Shown piece by piece: positions 7,676 to 17,400 of a stretch of DNA of 64,000 nucleotides; positions within the stretch are counted from its first letter, which is position 1, and each line of letters opens with the position of its first letter. This DNA is from Candidatus Hodarchaeota archaeon. Lineage in GTDB: Archaea > Asgardarchaeota > Heimdallarchaeia > Hodarchaeales > YT1-039. A model generated the notes under the pieces. It saw only the letters and a program-made list of their open reading frames with translations. It was not told the DNA's origin and searched no databases. Made by a program: the position numbers and the translations under genes. Location of the stretch: contig JAEOTF010000166.1 in the NCBI GenBank assembly GCA_016840025.1, positions 21,144 to 85,143 of the forward strand, in the 5' to 3' direction.

Positions 7676-9667
7676 TTATTGACTAGAGCTCTCTACTGGA
7701 GCCTCTTGGAATAGTGACTCAATCTGGGCAAGGATCTGCTCGTCTTTATAGTGGCGCAGTTGTATAGCTCCCACGGGGCATTCGGAGGCACACACGCCGC
7801 ATCCATGACAAAGTGCGTCATTAACTTCTGCAGAGAGCTCTTGAACCGTAATAGCGTGGTATGGGCACATCTGTTCACAAATCCCACAACGACGACAGGT
7901 TTCCGTGTCCACTTCGGGAATATATGGCTCAATCTCTACATAACCCTTTGAGATCAGGGAAATAGCACTAGATGAGGCCCCTTTGGCTTGTGCAACGCTA
8001 TCAGGAATATCTTTAGGCCCTTGGGCGACACCACAAATATAGATTCCTCTTATAGAGGTATCTACAGGAGCTAATTTAGGATGTGCTTCAAGGAAGAAGC
8101 CGTCAGCGGATTGAGAGATATTAAGCATTTTGACCAAGTCAAGAGTGTCTTTTCTTGGGACAACACCAATAGCCAGAACCACAAGATCATATTCCAAGCT
8201 CACTCTTCTTCCCAGCAAGGTATCCTCTGCTTTGATCAAAAGGTTATTGGTTTTCTTGTCTTCAAGAATCTGGGATACTCTTCCACGAATGAGTTTTACC
8301 CCATAGTCTCTTTGGGCTATATCGTAGAACTCTTCATAGCCTTTTCCGAAAGCACGAATATCCATATAGAAGACGGTTGTTTGGATGGTAGAATCTTTTT
8401 CCCTTAACATTCGGGCGTGTTTAAGTGAATACATACAGCATACACGTGAACAGTATGGATTTGTGTTCACGTCACGAGATCCTACACATTGAATAAAAGC
8501 CACACGTTTTGGTTTTTTCCCATCTGAAGCTCGAAAGAGCTTTCCTTGTGTAGGTCCTGATGCACTAAGTAATCGCTCCATCTCAAGACCAGTGATGACA
8601 TTCGGTGCAACTCCGTATTTTAACCGATCACTATCCTCCAAAGGATCATATGGCTCAAAGCCAGTAGCTACAATGATTTGTCCTGGATTGAGCTCGTGAA
8701 TCTTTGGTTTTTGATCAAAATCAATAGCTTCTGGTTTGCATACCTCGACACATTTATCACATCGGATACATTTATCCATATCGATGATGTATTTATTCGG
8801 AATTGCCTGTGGAAATGGGATGTAGATAGCTTTTCTTGGGGCGAGTCCTAGATCAAATTCACTGGGAACAGAAACTGGACAGACATCGGGACAGTCACCA
8901 CAAGCGTTACATTTCACCGAGTCAACGTATCTTGGATGTTCTACGACCTGAACATGAAAACTGCCTACAAAACCCTCTACTTGAGAGACCTCTGCATTAG
9001 CAATTATCTCAACATTTTCATTCCAAGAAGTTTCCGACATTTTCGGTGTGAGTATACACGCACTACAATCCATCGTGGGGAAAGTTTTGTCAAGACGGGC
9101 CATATTTCCTCCAATGGTTGGACTTTTTTCAATCAACCAGGTTTTATAGCCAGCTTCTCCTAAATCTAAGGCTGCTGAAATACCGCTAATTCCTCCACCA
9201 ACAATTAATACCGAAGGGTTGACCTCGACCTCAATCGGGCTTAAGGGTTCTAATTTATTTACTTTTCCAGCTGCCATACGGATAAGATCTTTAGCCTTGG
9301 CTGTTGCTTTCTTTGGGGCTTTCATATGAACCCAAGAGTCCTGTTCCCTAATATTGGCCATTTCAAAATAATAGGGATTCAGACCAGCTTGTGTGAGAAC
9401 TTTGCGGAATGTTAACTCGTGGAGTCGCGGGCTACAGGCAGAAACAACAACGCGGTTAACCCTATTTTCTTCCGCATCTGCCAGAATATCGTCTTTAATT
9501 AGATTTTGTCCTGTTTCAGAACACATGTATTGATAATTACGCGCAATTGTGACATGTGGAAGAGTTTTTACATATTCGGTGACCTCTTCAACATCAACTA
9601 CGCCAGCAATATTCGTACCACAGTGGCAAATGTAGACACCAATCCTGTTGCTTTGCTTGGAACCCAC
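7676..9667 (-). CDS. hdrA: Heterodisulfide reductase subunit A (HdrA), full length
   Basis: This 663-residue protein has the complete HdrA domain order. The N-terminal cluster domain begins VYICHCGTNI. The FAD-binding Rossmann motif VGGGISGISAALDLGEAG follows near residue 155, then TMDCSACILTPK. An inserted ferredoxin has CNACGDCPDVCP and CIRCDKCVEVCKP. The CVGSRD and YCSRVCC segment is the extra cluster site. Two ferredoxin motifs close the protein (CRRCGICEQMCP, CHGCGVCASECP). HdrA is the flavin-containing electron-bifurcating subunit. No hdrB or hdrC is in the window, so its partners lie elsewhere or are the MvhD-like proteins at 10.9-15 kb. Start is GTG with a GGAG site upstream. Confidence 0.95.
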   Translation of the reverse strand: MGSKQSNRIGVYICHCGTNIAGVVDVEEVTEYVKTLPHVTIARNYQYMCSETGQNLIKDDILADAEENRVNRVVVSACSPRLHELTFRKVLTQAGLNPYYFEMANIREQDSWVHMKAPKKATAKAKDLIRMAAGKVNKLEPLSPIEVEVNPSVLIVGGGISGISAALDLGEAGYKTWLIEKSPTIGGNMARLDKTFPTMDCSACILTPKMSETSWNENVEIIANAEVSQVEGFVGSFHVQVVEHPRYVDSVKCNACGDCPDVCPVSVPSEFDLGLAPRKAIYIPFPQAIPNKYIIDMDKCIRCDKCVEVCKPEAIDFDQKPKIHELNPGQIIVATGFEPYDPLEDSDRLKYGVAPNVITGLEMERLLSASGPTQGKLFRASDGKKPKRVAFIQCVGSRDVNTNPYCSRVCCMYSLKHARMLREKDSTIQTTVFYMDIRAFGKGYEEFYDIAQRDYGVKLIRGRVSQILEDKKTNNLLIKAEDTLLGRRVSLEYDLVVLAIGVVPRKDTLDLVKMLNISQSADGFFLEAHPKLAPVDTSIRGIYICGVAQGPKDIPDSVAQAKGASSSAISLISKGYVEIEPYIPEVDTETCRRCGICEQMCPYHAITVQELSAEVNDALCHGCGVCASECPVGAIQLRHYKDEQILAQIESLFQEAPVESSSQ

Positions 9668-9820
9668 TTTTTAAGTCTCCGTTAATTTAGAGTGTCTCAT
9701 AAGTATTAATTTTATACTGCTTTGAGGAAGAACGATTAATCAGAATAATCGGATAATCATTAATGAAATTTAAATTCTCGCATAAAAACATTAAATAACA
9801 GTTACGGATGCTTAACAGTC

Positions 9821-10879
9821 ATGAAGGTCACAATTCTCGGCGGTAACATTGCTGGTCTGGTCACAGGGATGCTTCTTGCGGAAAAAGGCATTGAAGTGGA
9901 AGTACATGAACGTCGAATTACTTGGGATAAGCCGTGTGGCGGGATGATGGATACCCGCTATGTTAAGTGGCTTGAAGAGTATGAAGTATTTTATGAAGAC
10001 AAGCACACCACTTCTGAGTACATTTTTTTAATTAATAAACGTAAATATCCAGTTAATATTGATCCTCCTATTCAACACCTACTGAACCGTCAAGAAATCC
10101 AAGAAGTACTCATGAAACGTGTCAAAGAACTGGGCGGCGAAATAAAAAACACAACAATCACTATGGAAAACCTCCCAAACCTGATTAATGAATGTGATTT
10201 TAGTGTAGTCGCGCTAGGACATTCAAGGTTGTCCTGGACTTTATTAAATCGTTCTTACTCTACTGACGAAAAACTTGCTTGTAGATTAGCAGAAATACCT
10301 ATAAATTCGCAAGTACCAATCGTATTCGCAACCTGGACTAGTACGGTTGGTTATGGGTGGGTTTTCCCCAAACCAGGACGGGTGAATGTTGGGTACGGAC
10401 ACCCTATTGATTTTGGTGTTCCCTTACGTGTAGGTTTTGACAAATTCATTAGTGAGCTTAATGAATGCCTTAATTTAAACCTGACCGCTGATAGATCACT
10501 AATTCGAGGTGGAAAACTACCCGCAGATGTTAATACATTACAAAAACCGTTCTACGCCTATAGAGATGAAAAATTATTTGTTGGTGTAGGTGATGCTCTA
10601 GGACTCGCTAACCCAATTAATGGAGGAGGAATGTGCAACGCAATTAAATCAGCAAAAGCTTTGGTTGCTTCCTTAAATGGTAAGACAATAGAGCCCGATA
10701 AATATTCAACCTTACTTATTAATGAACTGCAACACGAATGGAAAGAGGCAAAAAAGAATAGAAGTAGAATAAAACGTATTTCAGGGAATAGAATTTTACG
10801 ACCGCTTACCAGTAGCACTCTTGCCCTTTTTGGGAAATTTTTAGTACCTCGCCTGTATAGGAAGGCCATAGCCCATTAA
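9821..10879 (+). CDS. Geranylgeranyl reductase family FAD-dependent protein
   Basis: The 352-residue protein begins with the Rossmann motif LGGNIAGLVTGMLLAEKG and an acidic E/HER end to the second strand. Family features follow: KPCGG near residue 40, YGWVFPK near 180, and GVGDALGLANPINGGGM near 250, the FAD/substrate loop of geranylgeranyl reductases. In archaea such enzymes saturate isoprenoid lipid chains, but paralogs act on other polyprenoids, so the substrate is open. It is divergent to hdrA and convergent with the HdrA/MvhD operon, between two redox loci. It is shorter than many members (about 390-450). Confidence 0.8.
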   Translation: MKVTILGGNIAGLVTGMLLAEKGIEVEVHERRITWDKPCGGMMDTRYVKWLEEYEVFYEDKHTTSEYIFLINKRKYPVNIDPPIQHLLNRQEIQEVLMKRVKELGGEIKNTTITMENLPNLINECDFSVVALGHSRLSWTLLNRSYSTDEKLACRLAEIPINSQVPIVFATWTSTVGYGWVFPKPGRVNVGYGHPIDFGVPLRVGFDKFISELNECLNLNLTADRSLIRGGKLPADVNTLQKPFYAYRDEKLFVGVGDALGLANPINGGGMCNAIKSAKALVASLNGKTIEPDKYSTLLINELQHEWKEAKKNRSRIKRISGNRILRPLTSSTLALFGKFLVPRLYRKAIAH

Positions 10880-10887
10880 GAAAAGTG

Positions 10888-11829
10888 CTACTTGACTGGA
10901 TTTGGACCAAGTTTTTTGATTCGCTCAACCGCTTCGTTTATTGTCTCTACTAAAGTGGGAGCCATTGAAGCGGAGATAAAATGCATGGAAAGGCGGTTTT
11001 CGCCAAACCCAATTTCTTCTAAGACATCTTTAAGAAAAATAATACGTCTCTCCGCCTTATAGTTGCCGTCAATATAGTGGCACTGTTGTTTAATGCAACC
11101 AGAAACAATCACACCATCTGCACCCTTTTCAAAGGCAGTAAGGACATAAAGAGGATCCACCTTACCAGTGCATGGAAGCGTGATTATTCGAATATTAGGC
11201 GGATACTGCATACGAGAAGTGCCTGCTAGATCGGCCGCAGCGGAAGTGCACCATTGACAAAAAAAGCAGACTATTAGTGGCTCAAAATCTGCTGATGTTT
11301 TTTTAGTCTCTCTCTCAGGGATGTCATAGCCTTCAAAGATGGTTGGTAAGTCAAAGTAGCCCGTTCGTATCATTGACTCATATGGACACACATTCGCGCA
11401 CTTTTCACAAGATATACATAGTGCTGGGTCGATATTCATTTTCCCCAAGGGGTAGAGAGAAAGCGAAGGGAACTCGATTTCCTTAGTCTTTGTTTCATTT
11501 GTGACAACTTTCTGTATTAGACTCATAAGGGTACGGTAGTTCTCCGGAAGTTCTTGCAGTTCACTGGAAGTGTAGGCAGATATTTCAGCAAGATTAAGGA
11601 TATTTCTAACTTCTATAGCATCCTGTTCACATTCTGGTTCACACAATTGACAAAACATGCATCGCATGGGATTATTTATGACCTCTGACCATCCCAGAAG
11701 ATGGTCGGGCACTAAAACTTTCTTTGATGGCTTCTTTAGAGCGAGTTTTCTGATAATATCATATATGTCGTTCCTTTTCCCACGCCACTCCTCTGAAATA
11801 AGAACGGTAGTTGAACTCATTTTTTTCAC
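10888..11829 (-). CDS. Ferredoxin-MvhD/FlpD fusion protein
   Basis: The 313-residue protein has two N-terminal 4Fe-4S motifs (CMFCQLCEPECE near residue 57 and CISCEKCANVCP near 138). An MvhD-type domain follows, recognised by CFFCQWCTSAAADLAG, LPCTGKVDP and GVIVSGC...CHY. In methanogens MvhD passes electrons from hydrogenase or formate dehydrogenase to HdrA. It is the last gene of a three-gene operon, 17 bases after its upstream neighbour. This looks like an electron-input module joined to a ferredoxin. Partner dehydrogenase genes are not visible here. Confidence 0.85.
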   Translation of the reverse strand: MKKMSSTTVLISEEWRGKRNDIYDIIRKLALKKPSKKVLVPDHLLGWSEVINNPMRCMFCQLCEPECEQDAIEVRNILNLAEISAYTSSELQELPENYRTLMSLIQKVVTNETKTKEIEFPSLSLYPLGKMNIDPALCISCEKCANVCPYESMIRTGYFDLPTIFEGYDIPERETKKTSADFEPLIVCFFCQWCTSAAADLAGTSRMQYPPNIRIITLPCTGKVDPLYVLTAFEKGADGVIVSGCIKQQCHYIDGNYKAERRIIFLKDVLEEIGFGENRLSMHFISASMAPTLVETINEAVERIKKLGPNPVK

Positions 11830-11846
11830 TTCTCTTAATTTTTATA

Positions 11847-13787
11847 TTAGAAATGGCTCCAAATGTCCTCAATAATCGCATGATATTTGTCAGGTTCTGC
11901 AGCGTAGGTTTTGATAGCTTGACACCGCCATCCTTCCCCTTTCGTTACATCTAGTATCTTACTTACTATTTGGGAGCTTTCAAGTCCTAAAATTTCCCCT
12001 TTCGCATTGTGACAGTGCGCACAGACTGTTGTTATTATTGCGTCTGCCCCTCCGTCTAAAGCAGTTAATATCTCAATTGGAGAGATTCTGCCGCCACAAG
12101 GAAACACAATAGGAATAATTGGTTTCTTTATACGCCCTGTTTCAGAGGCTATATCTATTGCAGCGAGACTACACTCTTTACAGGTGAATGAAAAAACAAG
12201 CGGTGTGTCCAAGAGATTTTTCTTAAATAATTCCGCTGTTTTTTGGATCTGTTGTTGCATGGTAATTATATCTAAATTGTGAAGTTTGATAGCTCCAGTG
12301 GGACATACACTCGTACACAATCCGCATCCCTGACAAGAATTCGTGTCAACTGAAACAGCCTCTTCCGTTAAATCGATTGCTTGGGCAGGACATCGAGTAA
12401 CACATATCTCACATTTAGTGCATTTTTCTATTTCAACTGTTGCTATCTCATTAGTTCGGGTCATTCCATTCTTAATAAGTCTTAGAACTTCCAAGCTAAC
12501 CGAGTCAACAGAGTGTGAGGTTTCTACAATAGAAGCAGGCTGCGTTAGATTTATTGTAGTGAAAACACCAGGGATTTGTGTCCTTTCGGTTCTTAATTTG
12601 GTATAAATCGGTTTAATAAAGCCACTACTCGGATCTAAGGGTATTCCTAAAGACTGAGCGATGTTGGTCGAAAATTGATTGGGCAACATAGCTGCTGAAA
12701 GGATTACATGATCTGCTAATAATTCAGTCTTGGTTTGATTGATTACATTCTCAGCAGCTACTATGATTTTACCGTCGGAAGCAATATCGAGACCACTGGT
12801 TCCCCCCCTAATGAAGCGGACGCCTTTTTCCCTTGCATTAACATAATTGAGTTCATCCTTGCCTATTGTACGAATCCCCTTATGAAGAATAGTAACCTGT
12901 TTGTTCTTTCCTTGAAGGGTTATACTAGAATTTACGGCTTTTGAACAGCAATACCCTGAACAATAAGGTCGTTCTTCTGTTCTACTCCCAACACATTGCA
13001 CAACTACTATATTTCCTTTTAGTTTTTTATTTCCTTGGTAGCTCGTCCAAGTGGTAATTTTATCACTCAGTTCGAGTTCTGGTGGTTTCCATTCACTCAT
13101 ATCTCCCCCTAAAACAATTAACCCTGAATCAATATACTGCGTTTTGCCTTCCTTATCCTCGAGCGAGAACTGAAAATTTCCAACATGTCCCTTAACCGAA
13201 AGACCGCCTATCTCTTCATAGATGTTTACGTTTTTCGACTCTTTGAGCTTTTTAATCATTCTTTTTAAGTCATTTACTGATTCATTGCTTTGAATCGAGG
13301 TTTTTAGCTGATCGGACTCATTTATTAGAGAATCACTGATAATAACGACATCGATCCCATGATTTATGAGGTTTAGAGCGGTTATTACCGTTGATAGGCC
13401 ATTTCCTGTTACTACCACTGGTTTATCGGATAAATCAATATTTCTTTGCGGAGTAGGCGAATCATTAAGCCTTTTAGCAAAAATACCCTCTATTATTGCG
13501 TTTACTGCCTTTTCTTTAATCTTAGCATCACTCTCCCACTTTGAAATCTGGCGTAAGTCGACATATTCTCTATTACCGAAATGGTGAGAACCAACCACAG
13601 GCTCCAGAATATTCTGAGAACATGCGCAGATAATTAGGTTATCTTGGGGTAGTCGTCTTTGGGACTTACAGAGATTGTTTATAGAGATCGTTTCTTTTAC
13701 ATGAGGAGCTAGATAGCTCTCTATCTCATTTAAATCCATTTTTTGATTGAGTGTTTTACCGCAACTGCATATTACCGCAATAGTCAT
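11847..13787 (-). CDS. HdrA-like protein fused to MvhD domain, degenerate FAD site
   Basis: About 646 residues. The N terminus resembles the HdrA cluster domain (ICSCGKTL). The Rossmann segment is altered (VTGNGLSTVITALNL, lacking the GxGxxG glycines), and the FAD loop with the cysteine motif of full HdrA is absent. The segment CVGSRTEERPYCSGYCCS is kept. Two ferredoxin motifs follow (CTKCEICVTRCP, CQGCGLCTSVCP). The last 140 residues are an MvhD domain (FTCKECSLAA, FPCGGRISP, CAHCHN). ATG at 13787 is preferred to GTG at 13799 because GGGTG sits just upstream. It may pair with the next HdrA-like protein, which has the intact FAD half. Confidence 0.82.
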   Translation of the reverse strand: MTIAVICSCGKTLNQKMDLNEIESYLAPHVKETISINNLCKSQRRLPQDNLIICACSQNILEPVVGSHHFGNREYVDLRQISKWESDAKIKEKAVNAIIEGIFAKRLNDSPTPQRNIDLSDKPVVVTGNGLSTVITALNLINHGIDVVIISDSLINESDQLKTSIQSNESVNDLKRMIKKLKESKNVNIYEEIGGLSVKGHVGNFQFSLEDKEGKTQYIDSGLIVLGGDMSEWKPPELELSDKITTWTSYQGNKKLKGNIVVVQCVGSRTEERPYCSGYCCSKAVNSSITLQGKNKQVTILHKGIRTIGKDELNYVNAREKGVRFIRGGTSGLDIASDGKIIVAAENVINQTKTELLADHVILSAAMLPNQFSTNIAQSLGIPLDPSSGFIKPIYTKLRTERTQIPGVFTTINLTQPASIVETSHSVDSVSLEVLRLIKNGMTRTNEIATVEIEKCTKCEICVTRCPAQAIDLTEEAVSVDTNSCQGCGLCTSVCPTGAIKLHNLDIITMQQQIQKTAELFKKNLLDTPLVFSFTCKECSLAAIDIASETGRIKKPIIPIVFPCGGRISPIEILTALDGGADAIITTVCAHCHNAKGEILGLESSQIVSKILDVTKGEGWRCQAIKTYAAEPDKYHAIIEDIWSHF

Positions 13788-13843
13788 AGTGACACCCACA
13801 ACTTAGATTACAGACGCTATAGGAAGATTTATTGCTATATTAT

Positions 13844-15007
13844 TTAATTTAAACTGCTGAAAACTTGCCATGCTTTTGATCTGGCATCATTTATACTCTG
13901 AGGTATGTTTTGTAAATCTGAAGCAGCCCCCACCCAAAAAATATGACCCTTAGATGGTAAGGAGACGCTTATCTTTTCCAAACCAGTACTCAAGACAACG
14001 AGATCTGCTTCTATCTGTTCATAAGTTCCCGTGAGAGTATTTTCAGTATGAACCAGTAAACTTTCACCTCGTTTCTCGATAAGTCCAGGTCTTCCTCGCA
14101 TAAACTTCACTCCCTCATCTCTGGCTTTTATGTAGTAGCTTTCAAGGTTATTTAATGTTCGAATATCCATATAAAGAATGAAAACATTCTCAATTCCTAT
14201 TTCTTTCAGTTTAATTGCATGTTTGAGCGCATAAGTGCAGCATAGACTGGAACATTCTGCATTGTAGCGTGGGTCACGACTTCCCACACACTGCACCATA
14301 ACAACAGTCTTTACTTTTTCATCTAAACCAGAATTCGATCGCGTAGGATCGAGTTTGTGAGCTAATTCAATTTGATTAATGACAGCTTTTTCTTGGACAG
14401 CATAAGCTTCAATTGGTGGACATGTTTCATTAAAACCAGAAGCTAGAATTACTGCATCAAAGTCAGCTAAGGTCTCTTTCGGTTTGGCTTGAAGGTCTAT
14501 TGCTTCTAGTTTACAGGCTTCTAAACATTCTTTCTTACATTCCGCAGGATCACATTTTTCAGGGTCAATAAATAAAGTACTTGGTATGGCTTGGACATGC
14601 GTTTTGGAGACAGCTCCTAAAGGACAGCCATCTACGCAAGCGCCACAGGTAACACATTTCGTAGGATCAATCAACAATGGTTCGGAAACAATCGTTGCAG
14701 TGATTTTTCCGTCCTTTTTATGGCCAAAGTGACTTATCTGACTCAAGGAATGAAGTTCTAAATTGTTTAAGTATTCAAATCCCGCTCGATATTGGCATTT
14801 TCTAATCTGATTATCGCCAAAAATCGTGTTTGAGGATTCATAGCACAAAGCACAATCATCGCTAGGGAATACAAATCCAAGATCTTTTAGAACACCCCCA
14901 ATGCTTCTCTCCTTTTCAATGAGATCAACTTTGATTCCCAGTTCAGCAAATGCCATAGCGGTATGCATTCCTGCTGTACCGCCACCAATGACTAATATTC
15001 GGCTCAT
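13844..15007 (-). CDS. Short HdrA-like flavoprotein (FAD half)
   Basis: The 387-residue protein starts directly at the FAD motif (ILVIGGGTAGMHTAMAFAE), so the N-terminal cluster domain of HdrA is missing. It keeps the DDCALCYES loop, a ferredoxin insert (CVTCGACVDGCP and an irregular second motif with CKKECLEAC) and CVGSRD...CSSLCC. It ends after the second dinucleotide-binding part and has no C-terminal ferredoxins. It is the first gene of the operon. Together with the next gene it covers every HdrA domain, which suggests a split or heterodimeric HdrA. This is an inference from domain content. Confidence 0.85.
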   Translation of the reverse strand: MSRILVIGGGTAGMHTAMAFAELGIKVDLIEKERSIGGVLKDLGFVFPSDDCALCYESSNTIFGDNQIRKCQYRAGFEYLNNLELHSLSQISHFGHKKDGKITATIVSEPLLIDPTKCVTCGACVDGCPLGAVSKTHVQAIPSTLFIDPEKCDPAECKKECLEACKLEAIDLQAKPKETLADFDAVILASGFNETCPPIEAYAVQEKAVINQIELAHKLDPTRSNSGLDEKVKTVVMVQCVGSRDPRYNAECSSLCCTYALKHAIKLKEIGIENVFILYMDIRTLNNLESYYIKARDEGVKFMRGRPGLIEKRGESLLVHTENTLTGTYEQIEADLVVLSTGLEKISVSLPSKGHIFWVGAASDLQNIPQSINDARSKAWQVFSSLN

Positions 15008-15564
15008 AGTTTAGTATCACGCTTCTTAGTGGTCAATCTGTGGTTAATAAATGCTGTTCAGAGGGGAGACGGGAGTTTTCCAACTATTATTTAGTAGAAA
15101 ATGTTTTCTTCTCTTGGAAAAAATAAAATTTGTTACTTGACTTAATCTTTTTCTTCTTTTTCTTTAAGAAACTATTTTAACAGCTGTACTCTTAACAAAT
15201 TCCAGAAACCTAGTTATTTAGATATATTCCTAATGAATTTCAGCCCAAAACTCTCTTTAGAATTACATCCCCTCTAAAAATCTCTTAATGAGCAGGTTAT
15301 TATCCTGAAAAATGATATAAAATCCTTATTAATATTAAAACATGTAATTAAGTTCAAACAAGCTATCGTTCCTCGTATAAAAATTTAAAAAATCCCCGAA
15401 ATCAAAAAAAAGACTTAAAAAAAGGCTAGAGTGAAAATAATAAGAAGATTGTAAAATTCAAATAACTATTCAATTGAATTACATAACTACATCAGGATAC
15501 ATTTTTGACCGTATAGTAAATCTATAAAACGCCATCTTGTCTTAAATGAAGGTTTGGATGTAAA
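15008..15564. other. Intergenic region between divergent operons, with putative ssnA promoter
   Basis: About 557 A/T-rich bases between the HdrA-like operon and ssnA. No open frame with convincing protein character was found on either strand. A TATA-like element (ATCTATAAAA, around 15520-15529) lies about 40 bases before the ssnA start and is a plausible promoter. Several poly-A/T tracts are present, but no clear hairpin or repeat. Confidence 0.5.
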
Positions 15565-16923
15565 ATGAACATTCTTATTAAACACGGATATATATTAACC
15601 CTTAATGAGAAAAACCAAGTGATTAAAGACGGTGCGATTCTAATTAAAGAGGATTTAATTGATCAAATAGGTACAACAGAAGAATTGAACAAATATTCTT
15701 CAGAAGCACACAAGATAATTGACGCAGAGGGGAGAGCAGTCATGCCGGGTTTTATCAATGCACATATGCATTTCTATTCTGCTTTTGCTACAGGAATGCC
15801 CCTAGAATCATTCCCTCCAGGTTTCGTAAATGTGCTGGAGAATTTATGGTGGAAATTGGATCGTGTTTTAGACGCAGATGAATCAGTAAAAGACTTAAGA
15901 GGGCAAGATACATACTATAGTGCCCTACTTGGCTATATCGAGGCGGTTCAGAACGGAACTTGTACAGTAATCGACCATCATGCTTCGCCTTCATTTATTA
16001 AAGACAGCTTGGATGAGATTGAAAAAGCAGCAAGAGAGTTAGGAGTACGTTCCTCTCTTTGTTATGAAACAACTGACAGAAATGGCTCAGAAGAGGCAAA
16101 AGATGGACTAAAAGAAAATAGACGATTTATTGAAAAGTGTCAAAAAGTTAATGATGATATGGTGCATGGTCTTGTAGGTTTACATGCATCTTTCACCCTA
16201 GAACCAGAGACAATGGAAGGAGCACAACAAATTGTTGAAGACCTTAATACAGGAGTACATATTCATGTGGCCGAGGGTAAGGCAGATATGGAAGATACGC
16301 GCCAAAAATACAATATGACAGTGATTGAACGTTTAAACAAGTATAAACTGCTCAATTCTAAATCAGTTCTTGCACATTGTATCCACATTAAAGATAAAGA
16401 TTATAAAACCATCAAAAAGGCTGACTCCAATGTCTCTCACCAACCGCGTTCTAATATGAACAATGCAGTAGGGGCCATGGATATTTTTAAGTTTAAAGAG
16501 CATTATATCTCGTTCGGTCTTGGAACAGACGGTATGTCAGCGGACATGAAAGATGAGCTATTGGTCGCAAATCTTATTCACAAACATGTATATCAAAATA
16601 ACACCATTGGTACCGTAGAAGTATATGACGCGCTCTTCAAGACGAATCCAATGATTGTGAAAAAGGTAACGGGTGTAAACACAGGAAATCTAATAGTCGG
16701 AAAGAAGGCCGATGTTGTAATTACTGATTATTACCCAAAAAGTCCAATTACCCCATACAATGTTCTTGGACATATTATGTTCGGGGTTCTCAACACTTCT
16801 ATCGCAACAACTATAATCAACGGACGTATTTGTATGGAAGAACGACGAATTCCAGATATAAATTTAAAGATTATTAGTGAAAAGTGCCAAGAACTTGCTA
16901 TGAAAATCTGGGAGAGGCTTTAA
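15565..16923 (+). CDS. ssnA: SsnA-like amidohydrolase
   Basis: The 452-residue protein is a metal-dependent amidohydrolase of the SsnA/chlorohydrolase branch. Metal ligands are visible in order: INAHMHFYSA near residue 66, HIHVAEG near 233, LAHCIH near 271 and GLGTDGM near 321. SsnA-like features include GMPLESFPPGF, a long LENLWWKLDR segment and IDHHASPS. SsnA proteins often occur with selenium-dependent hydroxylase genes, but none are seen nearby, so the substrate (a purine-like amine is typical) is unproven. It is monocistronic by spacing. Confidence 0.8.
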   Translation: MNILIKHGYILTLNEKNQVIKDGAILIKEDLIDQIGTTEELNKYSSEAHKIIDAEGRAVMPGFINAHMHFYSAFATGMPLESFPPGFVNVLENLWWKLDRVLDADESVKDLRGQDTYYSALLGYIEAVQNGTCTVIDHHASPSFIKDSLDEIEKAARELGVRSSLCYETTDRNGSEEAKDGLKENRRFIEKCQKVNDDMVHGLVGLHASFTLEPETMEGAQQIVEDLNTGVHIHVAEGKADMEDTRQKYNMTVIERLNKYKLLNSKSVLAHCIHIKDKDYKTIKKADSNVSHQPRSNMNNAVGAMDIFKFKEHYISFGLGTDGMSADMKDELLVANLIHKHVYQNNTIGTVEVYDALFKTNPMIVKKVTGVNTGNLIVGKKADVVITDYYPKSPITPYNVLGHIMFGVLNTSIATTIINGRICMEERRIPDINLKIISEKCQELAMKIWERL

Positions 16924-16942
16924 GGAAAAAAAATTAATTTTG

Positions 16943-16964
16943 GGAGCGATTTTTCTCCTTTTTT
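16943..16964 (+). terminator. Hairpin plus T-run after ssnA
   Basis: A short stem GGAG/CTCC (16943-16946 with 16955-16958) is followed at once by TTTTTT (16959-16964), 20 bases after the ssnA stop. Archaea terminate mainly on T-runs, so the T-tract is the more meaningful part. The stem is only four pairs. Confidence 0.45.
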
Positions 16965-17035
16965 AGTCTTTCAAAGGAAAAAAAATCTTTTTGTAGTAAA
17001 AGGGAGCTTTTCCAAAGTCTCTTGCCAAAAAAACT

Positions 17036-17048
17036 ACCATATAAAGAA
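17036..17048 (+). promoter_or_regulatory. Putative TATA box of the dodecin gene
   Basis: ACCATATAAAGAA lies about 85 bases upstream of the dodecin ATG and resembles an archaeal TATA box. The nearer ribosome-binding site GGAG is about 12 bases before the start codon. No other strong A/T element precedes the gene. Evidence is sequence resemblance only. Confidence 0.35.
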
Positions 17049-17127
17049 AATAGACAAATTCCAGACATGATAAACCTTTTTCAATAAGCGAGAGTTATAG
17101 AAATGAAATTAACGGAGCAACTCAAAA

Positions 17128-17337
17128 ATGACAGATAGTGTATACAAATTTATTGAACTTGCGGGTAGTTCACCCAAAGGCTGGGAAGATGCTGTAAACG
17201 CAATCGTAGCGAAAGCAGCCAAATCCTTGCGAGATATCCGCATTGCTGAAGTTATTGAACTCGATGCTAAGGTTGATGAGGGTAAGGTTGTAGTCTATAG
17301 AGCGAAAGTTAAGCTTTCTTTCAAATATGAGGACTAA
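17128..17337 (+). CDS. Dodecin family flavin-binding protein
   Basis: The 69-residue protein has the dodecin pattern: VYKFIELAGSSPKGWEDAVN at the start, then a helix and two beta strands. Dodecins are dodecameric shells that store and protect flavins. The tryptophan in KGWEDA stacks on the isoalloxazine ring in this family. Placement between an amidohydrolase and a regulator gives no pathway clue, but several flavoproteins are encoded in the preceding 8 kb. Confidence 0.92.
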   Translation: MTDSVYKFIELAGSSPKGWEDAVNAIVAKAAKSLRDIRIAEVIELDAKVDEGKVVVYRAKVKLSFKYED

Positions 17338-17400
17338 TATAAACTACCTAACCCCATTTCTTTTTTAATTTTGAACGGAAACCTTTAATTGCTATGTATA

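Noticed and set aside
8081..8407. 108-residue plus-strand frame inside hdrA
   Set aside because: Antisense to HdrA cofactor-binding regions; no motif and no start signal.
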